NCBI GenBank assembly: GCA_017503735.1
Contig: JAFVSN010000005.1
Coordinates: 71,628 to 135,627, forward strand
DNA length: 64,000 bases
Reading direction: 5' to 3'
DNA from: Lachnospiraceae bacterium
GTDB lineage: Bacteria > Bacillota > Clostridia > Lachnospirales > Lachnospiraceae
In this document: piece after piece, positions 24,527-33,438 of the stretch
Layout of the letters: each line of letters begins with the position of its first letter
Numbering within the stretch: the first letter of the stretch is position 1
Position numbers and translations under genes: made by a program
The notes under the pieces: model-generated
The model's input: the letters and a program-made list of their open reading frames with translations, nothing else
Told to the model about the DNA's origin: nothing
Database searches by the model: none

Positions 24527-25357
24527 ATGAACAAGGCAATTGAAGAAAAAAAGGAAATGCAGGATGAAGAACTCTATGCACTTTTCGATAGGGCGTTTGA
24601 GACAGAGCGTCTTTGTGTCAGTGAAGATTTGATTCAGAAAACATTAAAACGTGTGGCTGCGGAATCCGACGGGAAGGTAGTTTCTTTCGAAAAGGCAGCA
24701 AAGAGAAGGCGCTCCGTGTCGGCATATGCAGGCATGGTAGCGGCGGCAGTATTTGTTTTGGTTCTCGGAGTAAGTGCCTTCGGCGACGGCTTATGGAACG
24801 GCGGAGTAAAGAAGGATGCTGTTTATGATAAGGCGCAACGGAATATTAAGACGGAAGCGACTACCGAGAGTGAGGAAAACGGTGTATCGATGACGGCGGA
24901 CGGGGAAGTTTATTATAGCAGTACCGCCGATTCCGTAAACGCAGAATCTGATGCGGTATCAGACCGGGCCGGTGTTCCCCTTGAACCGACGGCGTGTGAA
25001 GAAAAGGAAGAAAAGACCGTGGGCTTACAAAGCGTTGCAGTCATTTTGCCGGAACGGTTATCGACGGCGTTATCCGCGGAAGGATATGAAGCAACAGATT
25101 CCGTAGCAGAGGTTTGGGAATTTGTTGAAAGCCGGAAAGACTGGGATGACGAGATGGTATCTGTCTTGGAAACAAAAGGATTTACGGAATCTAAACTTTC
25201 GACGGAGGGAAGATATCGTTATAATCTTACACAGGCGGACGGTACGGAGAAGTTGATCGGTTCCGAGGTACCGTTGGAGTTGATTGTTCGGATAGAGACG
25301 AAGCAAGGAGTACTTTGGAGTTTATTCGGAGAGAACGTTTCTCTGTATCCGGAATAA
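24527..25357 (+). CDS. probable membrane-anchored anti-sigma factor
   Basis: A 276-residue protein with a cytoplasmic N-terminal segment of about 65 residues, a single membrane helix (YAGMVAAAVFVLVLGVSAFG), and an extracytoplasmic region rich in Glu, Ser and Thr followed by a small folded domain (RLSTALSAEGYEATDSVAEVW and on). It starts one base after the ECF sigma gene with AAAGGAGGTG, so the two are translated together. Position and topology support an anti-sigma role; I see no ZAS zinc motif, so it would be a non-zinc type. The terminator at 25372 follows. Confidence 0.7.
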   Translation: MNKAIEEKKEMQDEELYALFDRAFETERLCVSEDLIQKTLKRVAAESDGKVVSFEKAAKRRRSVSAYAGMVAAAVFVLVLGVSAFGDGLWNGGVKKDAVYDKAQRNIKTEATTESEENGVSMTADGEVYYSSTADSVNAESDAVSDRAGVPLEPTACEEKEEKTVGLQSVAVILPERLSTALSAEGYEATDSVAEVWEFVESRKDWDDEMVSVLETKGFTESKLSTEGRYRYNLTQADGTEKLIGSEVPLELIVRIETKQGVLWSLFGENVSLYPE

Positions 25358-25371
25358 AAGCATGGGAGAAG

Positions 25372-25410
25372 AAAAAGGTGGCTGTGCATAAATTGCGCAA
25401 CCACCTTTTT
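25372..25410. terminator. bidirectional terminator
   Basis: AAAAAGGTGG pairs with CCACCTTTTT, and an inner TGTGCA/TTGCGCA stem continues it. Runs of A and T on the two sides let it serve both the anti-sigma gene and the convergent short gene. Confidence 0.85.
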
Positions 25411-25412
25411 GA

Positions 25413-25655
25413 TTATTCGGCGTCTGTCTCTACGGATTCTTCACTCTCGTCGGAGTTTTCTTCTTCAGTTTCATCTGTGGTGATGTTAATGGAGACATAT
25501 TCACGGGAAGCCGAATCGTCCTCGTCATCAAAACTGTCATCGAAGTCGAAGTCGTCCTCTTCTTTTGCAAAGAAGTTTTTATACACGAGATATGCTCCGC
25601 CGGCAATTGCAGCGAGGGATGCTAATGTAGCAAAAAATTTAAAAACTTTTTTCAT
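25413..25655 (-). CDS. small single-pass membrane protein with acidic tail
   Basis: An 80-residue protein: a basic N-terminus (MKKVFKFF), one membrane segment (ATLASLAAIAGGAYLVY), then a strongly acidic tail of Asp/Glu and Ser (DDFDFDDSFDDEDDSASREY, ending in a run of Glu, Asp, Ser and Thr). The ATG at 25655 has GAAAGGAG upstream; a longer frame to 25718 lacks a site. Similar short 'YtxH-like' membrane proteins with acidic tails are common in Lachnospiraceae but have no known function. It is convergent with the anti-sigma gene. Confidence 0.7.
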   Translation of the reverse strand: MKKVFKFFATLASLAAIAGGAYLVYKNFFAKEEDDFDFDDSFDDEDDSASREYVSINITTDETEEENSDESEESVETDAE

Positions 25656-25787
25656 TGGAATACTCCTTTCTATGATGCTGATTCTATTATACGGTGTTTT
25701 TTCAAAAAAGAAAAGCACATTTTGAAAAAAGTTATTAATTTATCTTCATATTATCCTATTAATGAGAATAATAAACATTATTTCTGC

Positions 25788-25816
25788 TTGAAGTTTCAGA
25801 CAAAATAAGGTATAAT
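25788..25816 (+). promoter_or_regulatory. sigma-A promoter of the chemoreceptor gene
   Basis: TTGAAG at 25788-25793 and TATAAT at 25811-25816 are 17 bases apart, 75 bp before the start codon. Confidence 0.7.
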
Positions 25817-25890
25817 CTTAGTATGAATATATTAGGGAAATCGAATGAAAAAATAAATCGCATACCGAATGTAGCAAGGAGGTTACGACT

Positions 25891-28353
25891 ATGAAAAAAG
25901 ACCAGGATTTGCAAAACTTTTTGAAGGCGGAAGAACGTGCTGAGAAAGAAAAAGCAAAAAAAGAAAAAATGAAAAAAGAGAAAGCCCCGAAGGAGCCGAA
26001 GGTAAAGGAACCGAAAGCGCCGAAGGAGCCGAAGGTAAAGGAACCGAAGGTAAAGGAACCGAAAGCACCGAAGGAACCGAAGGTAAAGGAGCCGAAAGCC
26101 CCGAAGGAGCCGAAGGTAAAGGAACCGAAACTACCGAAGGAGCCGAAGGTAAAGGGGCCGAAATTACCGAAGGAGCCGAAGGCAAAGGTGCCGAAGACGC
26201 TGAAACAGCCGAAAAAGGCGAAGAAATTGAAGTTACCGAAGGTGCCGGAGTTTGCGAAAGCACTTCAGGGAAAACTACCGAAGAAAACGGGAAGCACGGC
26301 AAACGGTAAGGGCAAAAAGAAGATGAAGAGTATCCGCACACAGTTGATCGCAATGTTTTGTGTGCCGCTCTGCTTTATTGTTGTGCTTGGTGTTGTTTGT
26401 TCTTCCAGTGCTTCCAATGCATTACAATCGAATTACGAAGAGGCAGCCGGTTCTACGATGCATGCCAAGGCAGAACATCTGGCCCTTGTTCTTTCCACGG
26501 TAGAGTCAAAGGTAAGCCAGTTTAATTCAAACACGGATGTTTCTATGTATTATTCCGGAAACTATGGCGAAGGTTCCAGAGAAGAGAGAACGGCAAAGAT
26601 TGCCATTGAGACGGATGTAAAGAATTTGAGCGGTGACAACGATGCCATTATCGGAAATATGGCTGTAATCTCCTATTACGGAGAATCTTATTCCTCGAAG
26701 GGCGCATTCGGGGAACCGGAAAGAGCAAATGCGTTTGAAGAAAGCAGTGACGGTAAACGTTTCCTTGCCGGCAAAAATCAATTTCAATGGACCGCAAGTC
26801 ATGACTTTTTAGACAGTCAGGCCGGAATTTCGAAAGATGATTATTTTATGGCCGTCACAACAAACATGACCAATGCCATGGGCGAGAAAGTCGGTTATGT
26901 TTGTGCCGATATCAAGAGATCTCTTATTGTAGATACCTTGTCGGGAATTGAATTGGCGGAAGGAAGTATTTTCGGTATTGTTTCTTCCGAGGGAGTTGAA
27001 GTTACCAATCTCGGAAGTTCCGATAAGACATATTTTGCAGGTGCAGCCGAATATAATACGGCGGTAAGTACCGGTCAAATGGCAAGCGGTTATGAGAAGA
27101 TAGACGGAGATCGGTATTTGTTTATCTGTACTCCGATCGGAACCAGCGGAGCAATGCTTTGCGGTGCGATTCCGCGAAGTGAGATTATTGCCAGTGCCAA
27201 TGCGATTAAGGTGCTTGCGGTTGCGGTAGTGGTAATTTCCGCGGCTTGTTCCGTACTCTTAGGTGTATGGGTGGCAACCTCCTATGCAAAGGCTATGAAA
27301 CGTACCATGGCAGGTCTTGATAAGGTGGCAAGGGGTGACTTGACGGCGAAGATGAGAACGAAGCGTAAAGATGAGTTCGGCGCATTGGTTGCCTGTGCAA
27401 ATAAAACGGTTATTAACATGAAGGGAATGGTACAGCAGACCTCTGTGGCAGCCGATAATGTAGGAAGTTCTGCGGCAGGAGTGGAAGATACTTCCGAGAA
27501 GTTATTGACCGCAACGCAGAATATTACCACATCCATTACGGAAATTCGTAACGGTATTGTACAGCAGGCGGAAGATTCCGAGCGTTGTCTGGTACAGAGT
27601 GAAGAGTTGGGCGAGCGTATCAATGAGGTAAAGGCGGATGCCGATGCCATTGATGAACTTGCAAAGAGCGCAAAAGCGGCTGTTGAAAACGGTATGGAAG
27701 CAATCGGAGTCCTGGAGGCAAAGGGAGAAGAAACCGCTTCCATTACGAAGCGCATCACTGTAGATATGGATGCACTTGCGGAAGAATCCCATTCCATCGG
27801 TAAGATTATCGGTGTTATCAATGATATTGCGGAGCAGACCAATCTTCTTTCTCTGAATGCTTCCATAGAGGCGGCACGTGCGGGAGAAGCAGGACGCGGA
27901 TTTGCGGTAGTTGCGGATGAGATTCGAAGACTGGCAGAACAGTCTGTAGAAGCGGCAAACGAAATTGCCGGCATTGTAAACGGAATTAAGGCGCAGACGG
28001 AAGGCACCGCGCAGACCGTAGCACAGGCGGAAGAAATTGTTGCTTCTCAGAGTGTGGCATTAAAGAATGCAATTTCTCTGTTTAAGAATATCGGTGAGAA
28101 CGTAGAAGATATGACGGAACGTCTTGCGAATATCTCCAATGGAGTAGACCGTATCGGTGAAGCACAGTCCGTAACCGTAGATGCAATCAGCAGTATTTCC
28201 GCTGTATCGGAAGAAACTTCTGCGGCATCCGAGGAAGTGCAGAATATGGTAGACCTTCAGTTAAAGGCAGTAGAAGACTTGACGCAGGCTTCTACGGTAT
28301 TGAACGATGAAGCGAAAAAACTTCAGGAGGCATTACAGGCATTTCGCTACTAG
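25891..28353 (+). CDS. methyl-accepting chemotaxis protein with Lys-Pro repeat tail
   Basis: An 820-residue chemoreceptor. Residues about 15-140 are a basic, low-complexity stretch of tandem [11 protein letters not shown]-type units. Membrane helix 1 follows (about 149-172), then an extracytoplasmic sensor of roughly 260 residues (dCache-like), membrane helix 2 (about 438-462), a HAMP domain, and the cytoplasmic signalling domain with hairpin tip [20 protein letters not shown] near residue 648. Signals would pass to CheA/CheW, absent here. The Lys-Pro region lies before helix 1 and so on the cytoplasmic side, an unusual place for such an extension. AAGGAGG precedes the ATG. Confidence 0.9.
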   Translation: MKKDQDLQNFLKAEERAEKEKAKKEKMKKEKAPKEPKVKEPKAPKEPKVKEPKVKEPKAPKEPKVKEPKAPKEPKVKEPKLPKEPKVKGPKLPKEPKAKVPKTLKQPKKAKKLKLPKVPEFAKALQGKLPKKTGSTANGKGKKKMKSIRTQLIAMFCVPLCFIVVLGVVCSSSASNALQSNYEEAAGSTMHAKAEHLALVLSTVESKVSQFNSNTDVSMYYSGNYGEGSREERTAKIAIETDVKNLSGDNDAIIGNMAVISYYGESYSSKGAFGEPERANAFEESSDGKRFLAGKNQFQWTASHDFLDSQAGISKDDYFMAVTTNMTNAMGEKVGYVCADIKRSLIVDTLSGIELAEGSIFGIVSSEGVEVTNLGSSDKTYFAGAAEYNTAVSTGQMASGYEKIDGDRYLFICTPIGTSGAMLCGAIPRSEIIASANAIKVLAVAVVVISAACSVLLGVWVATSYAKAMKRTMAGLDKVARGDLTAKMRTKRKDEFGALVACANKTVINMKGMVQQTSVAADNVGSSAAGVEDTSEKLLTATQNITTSITEIRNGIVQQAEDSERCLVQSEELGERINEVKADADAIDELAKSAKAAVENGMEAIGVLEAKGEETASITKRITVDMDALAEESHSIGKIIGVINDIAEQTNLLSLNASIEAARAGEAGRGFAVVADEIRRLAEQSVEAANEIAGIVNGIKAQTEGTAQTVAQAEEIVASQSVALKNAISLFKNIGENVEDMTERLANISNGVDRIGEAQSVTVDAISSISAVSEETSAASEEVQNMVDLQLKAVEDLTQASTVLNDEAKKLQEALQAFRY
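25975..26200 (+). repeat. in-gene tandem repeats encoding KEPK units
   Basis: Within the chemoreceptor gene the units CCGAAGGAGCCGAAGGTAAA and shorter variants repeat many times in frame, encoding [11 protein letters not shown]-like peptides. The DNA repeats are near-identical, so the copy number may vary by slippage or recombination. Confidence 0.85.
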
Positions 28354-28372
28354 AAGTGATTGAAAATAATTC

Positions 28373-28407
28373 GGTGTCCCAAGAGCCCTGTGGGCTTTTG
28401 GGGCACT
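28373..28407 (+). terminator. probable Rho-independent terminator
   Basis: GTGTCCCAAGAGCCC pairs with GGGCTTTTGGGGCAC around TGT; the T-run after it is weak (TTCCTTA). It lies 20 bp after the chemoreceptor stop. Confidence 0.5.
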
Positions 28408-28471
28408 TCCTTATGTCAGAAAAACGTGCGTAATAGGATGGATACCAGGATGATTACGGTAGGAGGTAAGT

Positions 28472-29713
28472 ATGAGGCCATATTACAGAAAAAGTTTAGC
28501 GGTACTGTTTTTGACCGCATTATGTTTCACGGCAGGTTGTAAGAAGCCGGGAGGAGATTTGACAGGAACTCCCACGGGAGAAGTTACGGTATCCCCGGAA
28601 GTGGATAATCCGGAGGTACAGACACCGGGAGAATACGAAACTTATACAGAAGCACCGGAGCTACAGGCCCTGACGGGAATCGGAAGGCTTCCGGTTGTGG
28701 AGAAGCGTATTCCGGCGAAGGAAGAGATTTTAAAAGAGACCGAAATAACGGTAGGTTCCTATGGAGAAGATGCCCAGTTTGCGGCGGAAGTCGGAGATGA
28801 GCTGATCGGTGAGTTGATTTCCGAAGGATTGTTCCGTTACGGAGCTGACGGCAGCGTAGTACCGAATCTGGCAAAATCTTATACCGTAAATGCGGATTTT
28901 ACAAAGTACACGATTTATTTAAGAAAAGGGGTCCGTTGGTCTGACGGTGTATTGTTTACTGCAGATGACTGTATTTTTTACTATGATAAGTTGTGTCTGC
29001 CGGAGGCAACCGGAGAAACGCTGGATCAGTGTTTTCTTGTGTATGATGAGAAAGGAATGCCGGAAAAAGCATCTTTAGAAAAGCTGGATACTTATAGCTT
29101 TACAATTTCATTTCCGTTATCAAACCCGAATTTTCTACAGCAGTTTTTAAAAGACGGCGGGATTTGTTTTGCGCCGGAACACTATTATGTGAATCTTATG
29201 CCGGAATATATGGGGGAGGATGCCGCAAATGCCAAGGCAAAGGATATGGGATATGATTCGGTAGAAGATATGCTGCATTCGGTTGCGGTAAATCCGTGGA
29301 ATACACCGGGGGTTCCGACGTTGAATCCGTATTGCTTGTCGGAAGAGGAAGAATTGAAGGATACCACCGGAGAATATTATGAATTTGTACGCAATCCGTA
29401 TTACTGGAAGGTGGATGCGGAAGGAAAACAATTGCCGTATTTGGACCGGCTTGGTTTTACCAGAATTTCGGGACAATCGCAAAAGATGTTATTAACAACA
29501 GAGGGATTTTTAAGTGTCGGAGAGTTGTTAATCGGACAAAGAGCGGAGGCAACGGCAAATGCGGACCGTGGGGGATATCGGTTGGTAATATGGTCGGATG
29601 ATTCCTCTTTTGCGGTGAAAAAGAATTTGAAAAATTTCCCTGAAACTTGTCCGTTTGAAGAAAAAGTAAGGGGAATCGGTGCGGCACATGTAGAGTGCTG
29701 GTATATGGAATAA
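28472..29713 (+). CDS. family 5 solute-binding lipoprotein, C-terminally short
   Basis: A 413-residue lipoprotein with lipobox CFTAGC and a Thr/Pro/Glu linker. It then follows the family 5 (Opp/Dpp) binding-protein fold: LISEGLFRYGADGSVVPNLAKSYTV, YLRKGVRWSDGVLFTADDC, and YYEFVRNPYYWKVD..LPYLDRL. Family members run about 500-600 residues; here the sequence stops soon after the lobe II region (about residue 400) with a tail, ECWYME, that does not resemble the family end. It is probably truncated or has a changed C-terminus. No permease genes adjoin it. GGAGGTAAGT precedes the ATG. Confidence 0.7.
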   Translation: MRPYYRKSLAVLFLTALCFTAGCKKPGGDLTGTPTGEVTVSPEVDNPEVQTPGEYETYTEAPELQALTGIGRLPVVEKRIPAKEEILKETEITVGSYGEDAQFAAEVGDELIGELISEGLFRYGADGSVVPNLAKSYTVNADFTKYTIYLRKGVRWSDGVLFTADDCIFYYDKLCLPEATGETLDQCFLVYDEKGMPEKASLEKLDTYSFTISFPLSNPNFLQQFLKDGGICFAPEHYYVNLMPEYMGEDAANAKAKDMGYDSVEDMLHSVAVNPWNTPGVPTLNPYCLSEEEELKDTTGEYYEFVRNPYYWKVDAEGKQLPYLDRLGFTRISGQSQKMLLTTEGFLSVGELLIGQRAEATANADRGGYRLVIWSDDSSFAVKKNLKNFPETCPFEEKVRGIGAAHVECWYME

Positions 29714-29725
29714 GGGGGAAAGGCT

Positions 29726-30418
29726 TTGGAGGAATATATTCCTAGTGTATTAAAAGAACTAAATGCCATATCGGTAACGGTACGGTTAGTGCTGTCGCTT
29801 TTGTGTGGCGGAATTTTAGGTGTGGAACGGGGAAGGAAAAAACGTCCCGCCGGGTTTCGAACCTATATGCTGGTTTGCATGGGGGCTGCGTTGGTTATGA
29901 TTACTAACCAATATCTTACGGAAGTTTATGCCGGGACGGATCCGGCCCGAATGGGTGCACAGGTGGTTTCCGGAATCGGTTTCCTCGGAGCCGGTACGAT
30001 TATCGTAACGGGACGGAACCGGGTAAAGGGACTTACGACGGCGGCCGGTTTGTGGGCGGCGGCCTGTGTAGGGCTCTCCCTGGGAATCGGTTTTTATACC
30101 GGAGCGGTAGTGGGCTGCCTTTTGATTTTTGTTGTTATGGCACTGTTACAACGTCTGGACGATTGGGTAATGGCTTCTACGAAGGTAATTAATCTGTATG
30201 TGGAATTCGAACAAATGTCGGATGTGGGCTTGTTTATCCGCTATACAAAGGAACAAGGATTTCGTATCAGTGATTTGGAAATGACCCGTGCAAACGGTGT
30301 CGGCGATAACGGGACGGCAATTCTTTGTACACTCAGATTGCCGAAGAAAAAACCTCACGCGGAAATTTTACAAATGTTGAGTGAAGTAGAACGAGTGCGG
30401 TATGTGGAAGAATTATAA
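29726..30418 (+). CDS. MgtC/SapB family membrane protein
   Basis: A 230-residue protein with about five membrane helices and the MgtC signature GGILGVERGRKKRPAGFRTYML, then GAGTIIVTGRNRVKGLTTAAGLWAAA. A C-terminal cytoplasmic domain of about 80 residues has an ACT-like pattern. Family members act in magnesium limitation or modulate ATP synthase in pathogens; in commensals the role is unclear. The start is a TTG at 29726 with GGGGG seven bases before; no better start is visible. It lies 12 bp after the short binding protein, so it is probably co-transcribed with it. Confidence 0.85.
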   Translation: MEEYIPSVLKELNAISVTVRLVLSLLCGGILGVERGRKKRPAGFRTYMLVCMGAALVMITNQYLTEVYAGTDPARMGAQVVSGIGFLGAGTIIVTGRNRVKGLTTAAGLWAAACVGLSLGIGFYTGAVVGCLLIFVVMALLQRLDDWVMASTKVINLYVEFEQMSDVGLFIRYTKEQGFRISDLEMTRANGVGDNGTAILCTLRLPKKKPHAEILQMLSEVERVRYVEEL

Positions 30419-30423
30419 AAAGA

Positions 30424-30460
30424 GGAGCGTCGTGTGAATTACGACGCTCCTTGATTTTTA
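30424..30460 (+). terminator. Rho-independent terminator
   Basis: GGAGCGTCGT-GTGAATT-ACGACGCTCC is followed by TTGATTTTT; it ends the MgtC unit and, read on the other strand, lies 30 bp past the foldase stop. Confidence 0.8.
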
Positions 30461-30483
30461 TTGTAATATTTTGTGCGATCGAC

Positions 30484-31671
30484 TTAGTTCAGTACCGGAA
30501 TATTTCCCTTCGGATCGGAAATCACATAGCTTTCGGAAATGGAAGCAATGTATTCCGCAACAGCGGTATAAGTTAAGCTTTGCTGGATGGTTCCGATAAC
30601 ATCTTCACCCATATAACGCTTTTCGAACAAAACAACATAGTGGCTATAATTGTCTTCATCGGTATATAAGGTGGAATCACCGGCTTTACGCTCTGCTTCG
30701 AACAACCAATCCCCATACGGCTCATAGATGTAATAGGAAGTAGCATCGGTCACAAGAGAAAGATCCGTTTCGGAATCCGCATATTCGGTACGCTTATCTT
30801 CCGGAGCGTAAGTCGCACAGAGGGTTTCGAAATCTTCTCCGGCCTTTACCTTGTCTAACATTTCCTGTGCCTTCTTTTTTGCATCCGCCATAGCGGTTTC
30901 AATTTCCTCTTCGGTGGACTCGTCGGTCATACCGGTTGCAAACTCTAAAACACGGTAATCAACAGAATCGTAGTCATCTTTGTTTTCATCGTACTTTGCC
31001 TGTGCCTCTTCTTCGGTAGCGGCATTTAAAGTAGCAAGATGTTCCGTATACAAAAGAGCAGTCAGATTGTCTTCGATAATCTTTTTCAATTTCTTCTCAT
31101 CACCGCCATACATGGAAAGAAGGAAGGTCTCCACGCTCATGCCGGAAGAATCGGCCTGTGCTTTGATTTGCTCCATGTAGGATGCGTATTCCTTTTCTAA
31201 ATCACAAGTAAAATTGTTCTTCTTCGCGTCAGCAATAAGAGCTTTGTTTTCTTTGATAGAAGCAGCGGTACGCTCTGTAAAGAAATCATCCCAAGTTGCG
31301 CCGGTAGCTTCGTCGTAAACAGCGTAAGCAAGTTGGTCTCCCGAGGTAATTCCCATGTACTGCAACATGGTGGCATTTTGGTTAATCATATTGGTTTTAT
31401 GGAAGGTGAATTCCAAGTTGGAAACCGACTCGCCGTTTACCTGAAAAAATTCTTCCGTCGGCTTTTTGCTTTTCATAATCGCAGAGCTGACGATGAGAGC
31501 AATCAGTCCCAGTGTAATAACCACGCCTCCGATTGTAGTGAGAATACCTTTGGTTTTTGCACGCTTCTGCGCGGCTTCTTTTGCTAAAACCTTGCGGTCA
31601 TAGTTTGTCATTTTTTTTTCGTTGTTCTGATCCATTTCATTCTTATCGCAGAAAAAGCAATTCTGCGACAA
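30484..31671 (-). CDS. PrsA/SurA-like foldase with parvulin-type region
   Basis: A membrane-anchored protein of up to 395 residues: a cytoplasmic basic segment, one membrane helix (ILTTIGGVVITLGLIALIVSSAI), then an extracytoplasmic chain with long helices and a parvulin-like stretch (VDYRVLEFATGMTDESTEEE, AGEDFETLCATYAPED). It should assist folding of secreted proteins, like PrsA. The parvulin core is short and catalysis uncertain. The start is unclear: TTG at 31671 is almost against the AGGAGG, while ATG at 31635 is separated from it by an eight-base-pair hairpin. It is a monocistronic, minus-strand gene. Confidence 0.75.
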   Translation of the reverse strand: MSQNCFFCDKNEMDQNNEKKMTNYDRKVLAKEAAQKRAKTKGILTTIGGVVITLGLIALIVSSAIMKSKKPTEEFFQVNGESVSNLEFTFHKTNMINQNATMLQYMGITSGDQLAYAVYDEATGATWDDFFTERTAASIKENKALIADAKKNNFTCDLEKEYASYMEQIKAQADSSGMSVETFLLSMYGGDEKKLKKIIEDNLTALLYTEHLATLNAATEEEAQAKYDENKDDYDSVDYRVLEFATGMTDESTEEEIETAMADAKKKAQEMLDKVKAGEDFETLCATYAPEDKRTEYADSETDLSLVTDATSYYIYEPYGDWLFEAERKAGDSTLYTDEDNYSHYVVLFEKRYMGEDVIGTIQQSLTYTAVAEYIASISESYVISDPKGNIPVLN

Positions 31672-31768
31672 ACCTCCTTTAAAATTTGTCTGCCCCTATT
31701 TTACACTATTTTTGGACAAGAATAAAGAGGTTTTGCAGAATTTCATAAAAAACTCACAAATTTTTTTC

Positions 31769-31797
31769 TTGAAATTTCAAAGGAAATAGTTTATGAT
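31769..31797 (+). promoter_or_regulatory. sigma-A promoter of the peptide importer operon
   Basis: TTGAAA at 31769-31774 and TATGAT at 31792-31797 are 17 bases apart, about 57 bp before the start codon. Confidence 0.7.
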
Positions 31798-31853
31798 GGT
31801 AACGTAAAAAATTTAATAGAGCGGAGTAAGTATCCGCGAACGGAGGTAGTAAC

Positions 31854-33377
31854 ATGAAAAAGAAAGCAGTATTTCTTGCACTACTTGCTTCCCTCACCGC
31901 ACTTTGCGCATGCAACGGCGGCAGCTCGGGAAAGAAAGGTTCGGAGGATTTTGTTTCCGCGGTAGTAGGAATAACACAGGATTTGGACAGTCTTGACCCT
32001 CACATTGCAGTGGCGGCAGGAACCGATGAAGTCTTGTTTAACGTCTTTGAGGGTTTGGTAAAGCCTTCGGTAGACGGGACATTGGTTCCTGCGGTAGCAA
32101 AGGATTATACGATTGCACCGGACGGTATGTCGTATACCTTTACCTTGCGTGAAAATGTAAAGTTTCACAACGGCAAGGCAGTTACTGCGGATGATGTGGT
32201 ATATTCGATTGAGCGTTGCGCCGGTCTTCTTGACAATCAGGATCCTGAGGTTGTCGTGGAGTCGGCGCTTTCTGTTATTTCTGCCGTGGAAAAGGTGGGA
32301 GAGGATACGATTGTCATCACACTTTCCGAGCCGAATACGGAGCTGTTGGGATTTTTAACCTGTGCCGTAATCCCTATGGATTATACGTCACAGAAAAGTG
32401 CACCGGTAGGAACGGGCCCGTATAAGTTTGTTTCCTACACCCCGTTAACCGAGTTTGTGGTAGAACGGTTTGAGGAGTATTACGGTGAGAAGCCGTACCT
32501 TGAAAAAGTGACCTTTAAGATTTGTGCCAGCAATGATGCGGCATTTATGGAGTTGTTGGCGGGAAGCATTGATGTGTTCCCGTATTTGACGGATGAGCAG
32601 GCATCCCAGCTTCCGGCAGATTACAATTTGGAGGTAGGTTCCACTAACGTGGTGCAGGCTATGTTTTTAAACAACGATTTTGGGCCGTTTGCCGATCTGA
32701 AGGTACGGCAGGCACTTTGTTATGCAGTGGATAAGGAAGAATTGTTAACGATCGTGTCCGGCGGACGGGGTCACATCATCGGCAGTAACATGTTCCCGAA
32801 TTTCGGTGTATATTACGATGAAACCTTGGAAAACTATTACACTTATCAGCCGGAGAAAGCAAAGCAGTTGCTTGCGGAGGCCGGATATAATGAGAGCAAT
32901 CCGTTGACCTTTACGGTGAAGGTGCCGTCGAACTACGATATTCATGTGGCAACGGCACAGGTTCTGGTGGAACAATATAAGAAGATAGGCGTAAATGCGG
33001 AAATTCAGTTAATCGAATGGGCGGCATGGCTGGCGGATGTGTACAAGGGAAGAGAGTATGAAGCTACCATCGTCGGTTTGGATTCCGCGTTGGCACCGAG
33101 TGATGTTTTGAAGCGGTATACCTCTACCGCAAAGAATAATTTTGTCAACTACGAGAATCCGAAGTTTGACGAATTGTTTACGAAAGCATTGGCAAGCACG
33201 GAGGAAGCGGAGAAGATTTCTCTTTATAAAGAGATTCAGCAACTGTTAACCAAAGAAGCGGCCAGTGTCTATCTGCAGGACGGCGCAAAGCTGGTGGCAG
33301 TGAAGAAAGACTTTACGAATTTCCTGTTTTATCCGGTATATGTGCTGGATTTGGCGGCAATGAAACCGGCGCAGTAA
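31854..33377 (+). CDS. family 5 solute-binding lipoprotein of an Opp/Dpp-type importer
   Basis: A 507-residue lipoprotein with lipobox LTALCAC. It has the family pattern throughout: LDSLDPHIAVAAGTDEVLFNVFEGLVKP, VTADDVVYSIERCAG, VGTGPYKFVSYTPL, DLKVRQALCYAVDKEELL, and the final lobe ending in VYVLDLAAMKP. Its length is normal, unlike that of the short paralogue at 28.5 kb. It captures peptides, nickel or similar ligands outside the cell and hands them to the permeases that follow. GGAGGTAGTAAC precedes the ATG. It is the first gene of a four-gene operon. Confidence 0.9.
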   Translation: MKKKAVFLALLASLTALCACNGGSSGKKGSEDFVSAVVGITQDLDSLDPHIAVAAGTDEVLFNVFEGLVKPSVDGTLVPAVAKDYTIAPDGMSYTFTLRENVKFHNGKAVTADDVVYSIERCAGLLDNQDPEVVVESALSVISAVEKVGEDTIVITLSEPNTELLGFLTCAVIPMDYTSQKSAPVGTGPYKFVSYTPLTEFVVERFEEYYGEKPYLEKVTFKICASNDAAFMELLAGSIDVFPYLTDEQASQLPADYNLEVGSTNVVQAMFLNNDFGPFADLKVRQALCYAVDKEELLTIVSGGRGHIIGSNMFPNFGVYYDETLENYYTYQPEKAKQLLAEAGYNESNPLTFTVKVPSNYDIHVATAQVLVEQYKKIGVNAEIQLIEWAAWLADVYKGREYEATIVGLDSALAPSDVLKRYTSTAKNNFVNYENPKFDELFTKALASTEEAEKISLYKEIQQLLTKEAASVYLQDGAKLVAVKKDFTNFLFYPVYVLDLAAMKPAQ

Positions 33378-33438
33378 GAGGTAAGGTCTTTGTGATTTAA
33401 GATAGTGGAAAATAAAAAGGCGAAAGGAAGGTGAGAGG

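Noticed and set aside
25889-26353. Minus-strand frame rich in Pro, Ser and Val opposite the chemoreceptor
   Set aside because: It is the shadow of the KEPK repeats on the opposite strand.
27282-28007. Minus-strand frame of 241 codons
   Set aside because: It is antisense to the conserved chemoreceptor signalling domain and has no recognisable product.
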